64,000 nt of DNA from Aphidius gifuensis (lineage: Eukaryota; Arthropoda; Insecta; Hymenoptera; Braconidae): contig NC_057789.1 in the NCBI RefSeq assembly GCF_014905175.1, positions 5,952,001 through 6,016,000 of the forward strand, written 5' to 3'. The position numbers were made by a program, and so were the translations under genes. The notes beneath the pieces are model-generated. The model ran no database searches and was not told where the DNA came from. It was given only the letters and a program-made list of their open reading frames with translations. This document shows, in pieces, positions 10,263-23,600 of this stretch (position 1 is its first letter; every line of letters begins with the position of its first letter).

Positions 10263-13200
10263 AAAGGTGCTTTTCACACTTTCGAGAGCCACAACTCTCT
10301 CCTATTCATCTTTTTCTTTATCATGATGGTATTACATTTGCTGTTGCTGGCGCGTACTTGTATAAATCCAATAGGGTTGTATTTGGCGTCACCACAGGGC
10401 CAGTGCATTGTTCTCAGTTGAGTACCCTCACGTTTTATGTCAATATAGAACTATTGCGATCTCTTCAAGTGTAACGACGATAGAGTGAGATAGACAAAAC
10501 CATTTTTATTTTATTTTTCCAATGTTATAAATGAGTTTGACAAATCAACATAAAGCAATATTACAAATGATCAAAATAAAACTATAAAAAATTACAAAAA
10601 CAACTTGAAATTATTTTATCGCGACAATATCTTGCCATATAGCAAGTGTAAAATAGATTTTTCTATACCGAACAAGTGAAAATAAGAGATATAGGTTTAC
10701 GACTGCAGTATAAAAATTGTACACTTATTCTGTGAAGATATGGCTTTATATACCTTTTATTGGCTGATCCACTCATCGTGATAAAATCCATCGCACGAGT
10801 ACGATTTTTCCTGTAACCCTCCCCAGCTTATTGGCGAACTGGTTCATCCCTTTGTAAAAACCTATATATTGTGAGCATTGGTCCACGTAAACGAAATAGT
10901 TGAGGGGATGATTGTAGAGACTTGAATACAAAGCGATAGTATTTGGGCGTGCTGGACTATCTGCCACGGTCTTGCTCGTTTTCACGCTACAGTAGTTAAC
11001 GAAAAACTGACCCCCTTTTTTTTTTATCATGTATAGAGATACGCCTGACAATTCTGTCACTCTCGTGGACATGTCGTTTTGTTTTGTTTTTTTTTTTTTT
11101 TTCGTTTTTCATTTTCATTTCTTTTATTCTTTTTTTGCCACTTCTAAATAAATATGTCTTTTAGAAAAGAATAGAGAAAAAAAAAAAAGAAGAGACAGAG
11201 GGTAAATCTGGATAAAGAATACTGAAATATATATATGTGCGTGTTATTGGATGGTTCCGCTTTTATTTTCTACCATGAAAAATCTGATAAATGTTTTTGT
11301 GATGCCAATAATAAAACCAGTAAATGCGTTGCCAAAATATTATTATTATGATTGTCTGTTATTGGATGCTTGCATTATTAAAAGACATTACTTGGATTAG
11401 TATTGGGGTATATATATGTAGGTGGAGTATGTACTAAATTATTTAGTGGCAATACATATATATAATCGTGATATTAATGTCAAAATTTCTTTTACCAAAA
11501 TATTTTTCTATGATCGAGGTATAAATAGTCAAGATTGTACTTTTTTTTCATCTGTACATTCTTAGAATACTGAAATGACCACACAAAGTATCAATAGTGG
11601 TGGTTCAATGCTTTGTGGCTTTACATTATTATTTCATATATATATATGTCGACTTTTACCATCTTGTGAAGATCGAATACAAAAGCCCCTTACAGAAAAC
11701 TTATATATTTCAAAATGTATTTTCAATAAAGAAACGAAATCGCTCAGTAACAGAAAGTTTTTATTTATTTATTTTATTTTTAAATTTTTTTTTATTTGAA
11801 GGTAAATCAATTTTTATTTTAAAATGAGAATCTTTTTATATAATATTTTTTTTCATGAAAATTTTGGTCAAGTTATATGATGGTCGTTGAAATTTTTTAA
11901 AAAGCCACAAATCTCTAGAGTTATTAAATATTTATATACAAAAAAAAAAAAAAAAATAATTTTAAATGTGATACAATGAGATTATACGACAGGCAGTTTT
12001 GTCTCAAGGCAAATGTATACAACGATATATATCAAAATCAGGGGGAGCCAACGGGTATGAATGACATCCAATTTATATGAGTCTTGTTCCAGCTGTGCCT
12101 TCATCCTATAAAATGTTTTATTCTTTTTTTTTTTTTTTTTTTCGTCTCATTTCTTCACTTTTGTATGATATATGTTTTTCGCTCACTTGCAGATCATCAA
12201 GCAAATGCACCACAAATAAAATATCATGTTTATGAATTAAGAAAAATGAATACTTGTTGGTATTTTATATATCATCCTGATGAGAATTCTCCTCTGGGCT
12301 ATATATACCAGACAAACCCAAATGTTTCATATAATTTTTAGCCAACATGAAAAATTTCATTGCGTGGGTTTTAAAAAGCAGAAATATTTTTTTTTTTTTT
12401 TAAATGATATATATTATCTTGCATTTATGTTACTTATCAAACACCATTGTTAAATTTTTTATTTTATTTATATTTTTGAATATAGTTTTTATTTATTTAT
12501 TTTGTTGTTGACATATACTATATATGGCAAGCAATATTGGTTGCTAACTTTATTGAAATTTTTTTCAATATTTGTTTTATTTTAAAATGCAACTTCGATA
12601 GTATTATTTATTATATTTGTGAGTGAAATGTGAATGTTACCCTACGGGTACAAATAATAAAATAGTTGTAAAATAAAGCAAAAAAATTCATTGCGATTGG
12701 CAAATATATGCGCATATTTGATGCTTGGCAAAGTGACAGTGAATATTTTGAAATTTCTAATATTTGATTAGTACTTTTATAAATATAAAATAATTGTCGA
12801 GAATAAAATTGTATTTTGTAACATTAATTTTCTGGAGAATATTTTCTACTCGTGATTTATAAATTAAAACGACATTGACAATGAAAGTAGAAATTTTCAA
12901 GTCATGATTATTAAATGATCAGTATTAAATATACATTTAACAACAAAAATCATTCATGTTATCCGATATATATAATAATGAACAAGTTGATGCTAAAGTC
13001 TGTGATATCAAATTTTGTACAGTTGTTCATTGTTTCAACAATTCCGTTATGGAATATTGTCGAAACGAGAAGAGCTATCTTGTCAATGGAGTATTGAATT
13101 TACACATAGCTTAAAATTATAATAGACAAACCAGTAGACCATTGGTAAACTTTATTTGTTTTTTTTTTTTTTCCATTTATTTGTCAATTGAATTTATTCA

Positions 13201-16200
13201 TGAAAATTTTAAACAATAAAAAATTTACGTTATTGTATATTTTCAACAAAAGAAATAGTTATTCAACTGTATATACATGAACATTGTAATGTCTTGAAAG
13301 AAAAAAAAAAAACGAAGAAATTATTTATTTTTTTTTTCAATATTAACATGAAGAAAGTGAATATAAAAGTGAATGTATTTCAGTCTAGCAAAAAAACAAA
13401 AGTGAAGTACTTATTCTCTTTCAGAAAAAAAAAAAAAGGGAACTTTTCCAACACAGGCCAAACATTTCTCCCTGTTGAAAAGGGCTGAGAGAACTTTATT
13501 GTCTAACTTGTCCCACGTGATGTCGAGCCTCTTTCACTCAAGAGAGAGACTATATGGTTCCTCAATTGTTTTATTTCAACTTTGTCTTATTCTTTATGAA
13601 TAGAATAATTCATTAAGTTTTACTGTTGTCTCATTCGTTGTTAAAAATTAAATTTACTATTATCAATTTTATATAAGTTAATATATAATTTATATAATGA
13701 AATAACAATAAACATTCATTGAAATGTAAATTATATAAAATATTAAGTATTGTTTTATGATTTTGATGAATGCAACAGATGTTACTTGGTTATATATATT
13801 ATTAAGTCTTGTATATTGTACACACTGGTATGTATCAAAAACTAATGATTCACCCAAACTTTGTATCACACTTTACCAACAATGTAAAGATACATATTCA
13901 ACTTTATAATGAGGAAACTTGAAAATTTTACTCGATACTTTAAAAACTAAAAACTAAATAATTTTCTCCATTAAGTTTTGAATGAAAAAAAAATAAATTT
14001 ATATATAAAACTTTGATGGATGGCTATTGTATACGATAAACATAAATTTTTCATTACCTAAATACCAAAATATACATCAATTGATTGTATATAATGAGAA
14101 ATTCCAAAGAGTTTATAAACGACCCTTAGTGAGTTTTAACAGATTATACTATAGCTATTAACCTTTATTCATGAAACAATAGCATCTCTTGTATTTTCTG
14201 TTTAACAAAACTCTTTTGACTTTAATTTTACAGAAAATATATATACCAATAATCCTTTGAGCAATGCTTGTTTTATTACCATTATTATTTTTTCATTTCA
14301 TTTTTAGTTATATTTTTTACTTTTTTTTTTTTATGTTCGCAGTGTTGTACTTTGAAAATTATTTTTCAATATCCATTGCGCACTTCATTCAATGTATACC
14401 GATGAAAGTCTATTCAACGAGATGAGATATCCATATTCATATGCCCATATATATATAGTAACACTGTTTCAATACTAGTCCGTTGAGAATACTTTACTTT
14501 TGATCTCTTTATGGATAGTGAAAATAAAAATAAAAAAAGTACAAAAAAAAACAACATTGATGAAGCGTTGAGCTAGTAATTGCCAAGTAGAAAGAAAATA
14601 ATAAAGTACAGTACAAAAGTATCAATCCTTGAAAATTTTATTGCAATTTGTAAGAAACAGATAAAAATAAAAATAAAAAGAAAAAAGGAAACAGAAAGAA
14701 AAACAAGAAAGTGAATAAACGACAAAAAGAATAAATAATCGTTTAAGTGTATAATTTTTCTAGCAATAAAAAATAAAAAAAAAAAAAAAAGGTTATAAGA
14801 ATAATTTATTTTGTCGTTTTCTTCATGAAGAAATGAAAATTCATCCCTCACCCTTTTTTTTTAAAGAGAAAAAAAAAAAAATTATTTAAAGATAGGGCGA
14901 CGAAGAATCAGACAAGCCTTTTCATACGATTTTACCACTCGCGCAGACATGGGTGAATTTTTTTTTTTCTTTTTTTTTTTAGCCTGTATCAGAAGCTTTT
15001 TATTTTTTGCGCGCCACTGCCTGCAAACCCTCCTATAACGTTTTCCGCTTTACATTTAAATAATTACAATTCCGGGATCGTTTAGCCAACGATAATTTAT
15101 AGTCATGATTCGTGTTGCCTGACGTAAGAGTCAATGCCACCCCGTGTGCAATATACCGTGGAAAATTCAATGTCTGATGTGTGTATATATGTGCGTGCAT
15201 TAGAGATTTAGTGAAGGATTTTTTTTTTTTTTTTTTCGTTTTTAATAAATCTATGTATTTTACGACTCATGCTTATATGTATTGGCTGGATGAAACGTGA
15301 TGTGCACCCATACACACTAATCCGTTTCGATATTATTCCCCACGTGCAAGCGCATCATTTCCACCAATCTTTTTAGTCTCCATCTTTCTGATTGCTATAA
15401 ACGCACCCCACTCATTACGATATTTGCCACTGTTCACCCTTATCTCCTGGCAATAAATACTTACATAAAGGAATGTTGCTTTGAGTAAATTTATGTCTAT
15501 GTATACCGATCGTTATTCTACTTCTTATATCCGCATGTCCAATGGAATTTTTAGAAAAAAAAATATAGAAATAAGAAAATCTTTTTCTTCTTTTGGCCCA
15601 TTGATTTTTTTCCTCTTGATATATAAGATTCCTTTGTTCTTTGATATCAAGTGCACATTCTATACATTTTTTTTTTTTTCCTCGTTTTTCCAATTATATG
15701 TATAAATATAAAACCAAAAAAAAACTTCAATAGAAATTTCTTTATTTTTTTTTTTTCTTAATTTTCAAGTAATAAATATTCAAAAAATTCAAATATAAGC
15801 CAGAAAGTAAAATCTAAAATCATGAAAATTGATTATTAAATATTGAGAGAATTTAATATTCAAAATTTAAAATTTTTTCAATTATTTTGGATTTTAAATT
15901 GAGCTTTAAGATTGGTTTTTTAAAACCAAAAAAATAAAATAAAATAAAATAATAAAAAGCAAGAAAGATATATATTTGAATTTTATTTTCTTTTTTCAAG
16001 GGATTATATAGACAATGAACTGATAAAAATAAAAATAAAATAGAACATACAAATGAAAGTATAAACCAGAATTCAATTATTAGATTGGAATCTCTACTGG
16101 CTTCTATATATATTCTTTTCATGATTCTTGTTAGTTACTTTATGATAGCTTAAGTTTCAATCCAATAATTAAATTAACTTTTTACGTATTACAAATTATT

Positions 16201-17155
16201 TTACTATGTTTAAAACTGCTTCACCTGGATTACACTGCTTCCCTTTTTCAATTTTCACAAAACAATATTTTGGTATTTTTAATAAACAATAAGTGCTTTT
16301 CCCTAATCATATTGTGGTTTAAAAATATTTTCATCATCCGATAAAAAACATCAAATTAAAAAAAAAAAAAAAAAGGAAAAATAAATATCGATTCAAATAT
16401 TATGTTACCAATAAATTTTATTAATGATCATTTCCATTAATCCTTCATAAAATTTCATAGTAAATATACACGCAATTCATTAGTAATTTTCGGTTGGCCA
16501 GGTGAATTCAATTCTAGGATTAGTTCAATATATACATAGAAGTAAATATTCCCGGGCGTTTGTTGGTTCACAACCAGGTGGATGAAAAGTACTGTAATGC
16601 ACAGGCAAAATTATTTTGCACTCACGAGAAAAAACCCTCAATATATATACACCTGTGTTTTCAAATCCACATATATGTGAACTTGTCTGTCGGAGTAAAT
16701 GTCGACATGTACCGAAAAAAATAAAAAAATAAAAAAAAGCCTCACACTTTTTCAATAAATGTGAATATGTATGTGTTTAAAAATACACACGTATTGTAAA
16801 AAATGTTATATGTATACCGACGAATGAACCAAAGCATCTATGAATGCATTTTTTGTTTTTTTTTTATTATTATTCTGAAAATGGAAAAATATCGGTCAGT
16901 CTCACAGTAAAAATAAATAAACAAAAAATGTAACGTATATATATGTAATATAAAAATATTTATCCAACAGATTTATCTTTAAAATTTATTTTTATATATT
17001 GACATAAAAAACTTTAAAATATTTTTGGCTTTTAATATACTTTAATTTATTAAAAAATAAATTAAAAAAAAAAAGATTTTAAAATATACATGAAAATGTA
17101 ATTAGTTAAATGAATTCAAAATTAGTTTTGGTTTAATGAGTATTTCATTGAATTG

Positions 17156-17184
17156 TGTTGTTGTTGTTGTTGTTGTTGTTGTTG
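17156..17184 (+). repeat. (GTT)n microsatellite
   Basis: About nine to ten uninterrupted GTT/TGT triplets in non-coding sequence. Confidence 0.95.
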
Positions 17185-17558
17185 GATAAGTCAAAACCAA
17201 GGAAACTGCCAGAATTTAGTAGACGTTAATACAAGAAAGGAAAATGCTTAATTCGTGATAGTACAACGCCCCCTCTTTCCCCCCAACCCCCATTACAAAA
17301 AGTATAGTGGATTGTGGTATAGTGAACATCCCTCGCGGTCGAATTGTTGTGGTGATATATACAGAGGGTAGGCGTCAGTATGCCTCAAGGGAATAACGAA
17401 AAATAATCCACCAAACATTTTTACATATTGCTACCCCTTGGCATATTTACATAACACCCTCTGAAATTGTCGTCTTTCGCGTTCCTGAACTAACAAAAGT
17501 TGTTGTTCAATTGGATTGTCGATGCCAGACAATAAAATAAAGTATATAAATATACATA

Positions 17559-17613
17559 ATAATTATAACAATAATAATAATGATGATGACAATAACGATG
17601 ATGATGATGATAA
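17559..17613 (+). repeat. Mixed AAT/GAT trinucleotide microsatellite
   Basis: An imperfect trinucleotide tract of ATA and ATG triplets with two interruptions, lying in non-coding DNA. Confidence 0.9.
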
Positions 17614-20600
17614 AGGCAAATTCAATTTGCATGATAAAATCACCGATTGCCTCGTTTAAAATATAAAGTAATTTCCGAATTAATTTCTCGTCCATATTAT
17701 TCACGATATTATCGTGTATTCATTAATTTAAAAAAATATTTTACATTTATATTTATATGTATTTACATAGCATTCTATATTGCTCGTTATTTTTGAAATA
17801 AATAATAGCAATATTTAATATCATTATATTTTGATAAAAAAACAAATAAATATATAAATTGTTTTCATAATTTACAAATCTATTTTCGAATAAACAATAA
17901 TATAAATCTCAATTGTATTTGAAAAAAAAAAATGCATTTTACAATATTGCAGGTAATTAATTAACTTTCATTAATTTACTTTGAAGAGGCCTCAATCGAA
18001 AATAGCAATTAATTATTAATAAATTTTTGCCTTTTTACAAAAATTCAAATAACATAAATAAAATTAAATTTTCAAATGAATTTACTTGTAGAATTAAATA
18101 TTAATTATCAGCAAAATACAAATTGAATTTTAATTATTAATTAACCAATTATAGAAATATATTTTATATGTAAAATAAACATTTTAAAAAAACATTAATT
18201 GCGTATATTCATAATTAAACTTGATGTAGTCATAAATAAAACAATATTATTATGAAAAATAAATTATCAGCAATGTATTATAGCTATGGCTGGTATCGAA
18301 TAGTGGTTTATAACGAAAAGTAGGTTATTAAATTCATCGTCAAAATAATCAATGATATACCATCTTGAGTTTATAAAACAATTGAAAATGTCTCAAGTTA
18401 AACCCTCGAGGTAAATCTAGGTGGATTTTGACGATATCTCAAGAGAACAGTTCTTGTTTTCTCTCGCCCGTTTTCTCGGTCGTCTTTTATATTTATATTA
18501 TATATATTATACCTGTTTCAATTCACAAGGGGAACAAAGAAAATAAAAAAATTTTCAAGAATTTAAGAAAAATGAAATTTAGAAAAGCATGGGTGTTAGA
18601 TAGTTGAAAATATTGACGGGCACACGACAGTCGACAAACCTACCCTAACCAAATGCCTCGGGATAAAAACAGACAGACATAATGTTACGACCCTGTGTTA
18701 GCCTCAAGCTTTCCCCAAAGTCTTTCCAGCTACCTAAACTATAAACTCAACATTTTTTCGTTGCTTTTTTTTTTCCTCGGGGAAACAAAATGCCACGTTT
18801 ACTTGTACAAGACATAGCGAGGTTTAACGAGGCAAAAAGAAGAAAATAAAAAACTCGGAGAGAAAAAAAAAACACAAAAGAAAAATGGTATATATGTATA
18901 TGAAAAAATTGAATAAATAAAAGCTCCAGGTAAAAGAGTGATTCTCAAGAGAATATAACAAGTCGCACACCCTCGTTAACATCTGAGCATAATTTTGTAT
19001 ATATACAAATTAAATATATATTGCATATATGCAAGTCTACATGTATAATATATACACATGATAGTTAACTCAGAGATGAAAAAAAAAATATGCTGACGCA
19101 TTGGTGTTAATCTGGAAGCTGATGTTTTACGATAGATGATGAAAAGAAAAATGGATATAAAAAAAAACAAGGGTAAGCATCCCTTACACACTTTTATACT
19201 GAGGGTCCTCATGCGTGTCACAGTAATGAGAAAATCGTAACGTTCAGATATACCGTCTGGATTTAATATTTATAATAATAGTACAATGCACATGATAAAA
19301 ATGTAAAAAATAATAAAAGTAAAGAAAAGCAAAAAAAAATATTTATATAAAGTAAAAGATAGAAATCCACAACGAGAGAAAATAGTCATTTTGTGATAAA
19401 ATTTCTTTTTCTCTTCTTTCCAATTCCATTACAATAATGTAAAAGAAGTAAACTTGCCATTTTATATACTTTAAGCATTGAAGCAAAAAGATAAACCCGG
19501 TTAGCCTCCACCTGCGATTTTACCCGAAACACGAAAAAATCGTTAGCGAGGGGTGAATAAAAAGAATCTCTGATGATAATGGTACCTCTTTATGCGGTAA
19601 AAAAAAGCCATTTCTTTCTTTTCTCTGGGCCAAATAAAAAAAACGAATAAAGATGAAAAACAAAATAAAAAAAAAATATTTCTCATTGTTTCTCAAGGAT
19701 GAGATCGGGCGACCACGTTGTGTTTGTCTATATATATACAAAGTACTGTATATCTATATCACTTTAAGGTACACGCAGTTTAAAAATAAAATAAAATAAA
19801 AAACCTTTTAAAGATATACTTCAAATCCCAAGTTGAATTTATCAGGGAATTGAATCAGTCGATACTGAAAGTTTTTGAGAGTGAAAACCATTTTTTCGGT
19901 TGGAAAAACAAGAAAGATTTTGAAATATACATTGCATCACGTATGCGTGCGAATATATATCAAGTGTTTCGAATTCATATACAAAAGCTCGATACAAAAT
20001 ATATAAGTAAAAGTAATAATGTGCGTGTTTTCTTACATTTATATATTTATTATTATTTTTATATATATATAAATAAAAAGAAAATCCGGATATGAAAAAA
20101 AAAAAATATATAGGTACATATATCTTGTTATTTCGGCTCTTGGGATTATTTATTAGTATAGCTATAAGTGGACGGTGAAATGACGCGCTTCATGTACATA
20201 AACCGTGACTGCAAAAAGCCTTCGCCTGTCCAACGCATATATATATTTTTTATTTTTTTCTTTTCATTATTATTTTTATTATTGCGTATACGCATTTTGT
20301 GTAAGGGTGTTTTGGTCTAGCGGGCACCACATTCAACCCTGTGAAAAAAAATTAAATTGGAAAAAATAGAGGGAGAAAAAAAAAAAATCTTGCTTTAACG
20401 GCAATACTCTCGCTTACTTACTCAACCGCTTCTTACGGTCCATGCACTCGACTACTGCAACTTTGTGGCCCCTTATATCGCTCAAGTTAAACGACTTTCG
20501 ACGTGGAAAATGATTCGAGGGTCGGCCTCTTCGTTATGTGTCGCATAAGAGCCTTGCCTTAACATTTTTGATGTCCCGATTGTTGGAGCACACGTTCACA

Positions 20601-23600
20601 AACGATAAAAGCTATACTATCATAGTCATTATATTTTTTCTATCAGGTGTTTATCAAATTTTTTTATTCCCTGAATTTTATAAATTACAGAAAATATATA
20701 CGAACTATAATTTTTCGATGACACGCTTAGCAAATTGGTGGGGCAGAAATTCTTGTCAATATAATAACTGGGCTTGTAAATTATATAAATTTTATGAACA
20801 AGCCAATACATAATTTTATGTCTGGACCAAAAAAAACTTTTTGTAATATGTATATTATTTTTTCTTTTTTTTCGTGTTATTTTTTTATTCATAGCATGTC
20901 GCATAAATGTCAAAAGAGATATCAGCAATAACAGTATTGTGTACATGACTATCATTCGGCTGGTTTACCACAAATGGCTGTGTAAAAAAAAAAACGAAAA
21001 ACAAGAAGAAATAATAATAAAAATGCTCCAATAGTTTTTCAATTACATGGCTTTTTTATATAGCAACATACTTGAAAACTACCCTTCTATTCTTGTTCAA
21101 CGTACATGTATACATATTTATTGTATATACATAACATAAAAATAAAAATTCTTGGATTCGTTGTAAATATAATTACGTGCATTAAAATCATGCACATACA
21201 CGCAAACGAAATTGGGATTAATAAATCATGTTAACGAGTTTTTGATGACCCGTCGCGTTTTTATATCTGGTCCAGCATAAAATTGTCATACTTAAAAATT
21301 CCAAGCTATATTAAAACTGGATTTGGTACTACCTGAAATTAACAGCAGGAACTCACGCATTTTTTTTCAAAGGATTTTTCGAAAAAATAAAAAAAAAAAT
21401 ATACTAATAAAATTGCGAAAAAAAAAAAAAAAGTATATATACGATCACGCCAATACCAAAGCTTTTGTAATTGGTTTAAACTGCATGTGACGAATTAAAA
21501 AAATATACTATATTCAATGAAAAAAAAAAAAAAAAAAATTAAAAAACTTTTACAAACAACAGCAAATACCATTGTTCATTCAGTTTATGTATTTTCTATT
21601 TTAATTTGAATTTTATTTAGGTATCTCTTTTTTTTAATCGCTGCATGCGTGCATCAACATGCACGTATATAAACATAAATTTTGTTTGTACTAATATTTT
21701 TTTTTTTTCATTTTTCTTTATCAATTTACTCTAGCTGTTTATCCGCACCTTCAGAGCTTTCTACTTCTATTAACGTTGTTTCAACACACAAGGAAGAATG
21801 AATATTTTCATGTGCATAAGCTTGCAGCATATAAAGAAAACCTGCCTAGAGGCAACGACTAATGGCGTTGTCACAACGAGTAAAACTAGATTTTACTAAC
21901 AGTTTGTGTGGCTCTATATACAAAATACACAATACTCATCTATACAAACATATTTGGCACCACATATATATGTCATCGGTAATATTTTGCTGTGTGTTTG
22001 AATTTCTAAATAAATTCATAATCCATACAGGTGAATAAATTATACACACATATATACTAATAATATTATAAACCCATTTATATTCCATTAGTCATTTTTT
22101 TTTTTATTTTTATTCAGTGAATCAGGCATTCTATGTTTTTTTTATATATGTCCTAAAAATCTCTGTCCACCTGAAAAGCCTGAAGCATCTTTGACCATTC
22201 ACACGTTCGTGTTATGTGAATAAAAAATGAGAAAAAAAAAGAAAAAAAAACCGGCCCGTAGAAGTTATAAATGTATATTAGTATACTATAATGTTCATTT
22301 TAATTTAATATATCGATACAATGGCCGCACACGTAACAAAGAAGTGTATTATATATAAAAAAAAAAAAAAGAATAATGTCTTGGAAGCTGATGAAAGACC
22401 TCTAGAGACTATGAGAAAGAAAAATTGTTTCTATATAAAGCGTCAAAAAGTCTCTTGACAGGAGCAAGAATCAAGAGTGGGGTTAATTAGAATTAAAGTC
22501 ATTTAGTAACTGCCTGAAGAGACACGTCTTCCATCTTGAAAAACCTCGAGGCTATTCATATCTATAGAATATCACTTACTTTTTTTTTTTTTTTTTTAAT
22601 TATTATTATTATTTAATTTTATTATTTTCTTTTATTATTCTTTATCGTCATAAAGCTACTTTCATTTAACTCCTTCTTTATATTATAATTTTTTATTATT
22701 TTTGTAATTTCAATATTTTTTAATTCTTGATAGTACTTCAAGGATGGACGGCAAGCTAAGGGTATATATATAAATTTGAATTAGCACTGAAGAAGTTTCA
22801 CGAGGTACATCGTCGTAAATTACTTCTCTAGTCCAGCGACGATCAAATTATAAAGTTGAATGTTTTTGAACTTAGTTTACGAGAAAGGTAAAGTTAAAAA
22901 AAAAAAAAAATAGAAATGGCCAAGAAGTATCAATACGTGTATGTGTTTATTTGAGTTGAGATAAACAAACAGTATGATTGTATGTGCAACTGTATGTAAT
23001 ACCTATTGCAAAACGATGACTTTAAGGACGTCAAGATCTATCGATATCCCATGTGCCAGTTTTATACATGCATACCACCTCGAAAGAAAAACTTAAACTT
23101 TTTAACTTACTATATTTTTTATTTTACTTTTATTCAACCCCCGCACACGATCGTCAGTTGCATTTTTTTTTTTTTTTTATTCGTTTTGCTATGCTTTGAG
23201 TGTAACCGTACACTCTGCAAGAGTCTCCTGCCAATCATCCTAAGTACTTGCACACTCGGCCAACCAGATAGGATTTTGTCAAGGAATAAAAAAAAAAAAC
23301 GAAAAAAGACTGTAAGAAACGTGTGTGCAAAGAAAAAGTAGCGAGTACAAAAAAAAAAAAAGCGAGAAAAAAGAATGGAAAAAATAGTTTTAAAAAAAAA
23401 AGTTAAAAGAAGGAAAAAAAAAATGAAATAAAAGTTGTGATAAAGTTCGAAAAAGGCCCTGAGTGCGACGAGAATATTGAGACAGTGTCGACACAGTTTG
23501 GAACCAAAGCTTCGATACATTCTGAAAAGAATCTAAAGTGTAAGAAAAAAGTTTCTTTTTCGTATAGGTATCATCTTAAAGTGACTTTCACAATATACAA

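Noticed and set aside
12193..12341. Possible exon after an acceptor-like CTCACTTGCAG
   Set aside because: The acceptor is good and the following frame is open, but no partner donor or exon with matching phase is evident and the peptide is unfamiliar.
23134..23520. 128-codon minus-strand open frame
   Set aside because: It is Phe-rich and overlaps poly-A/T tracts; no recognisable motif.
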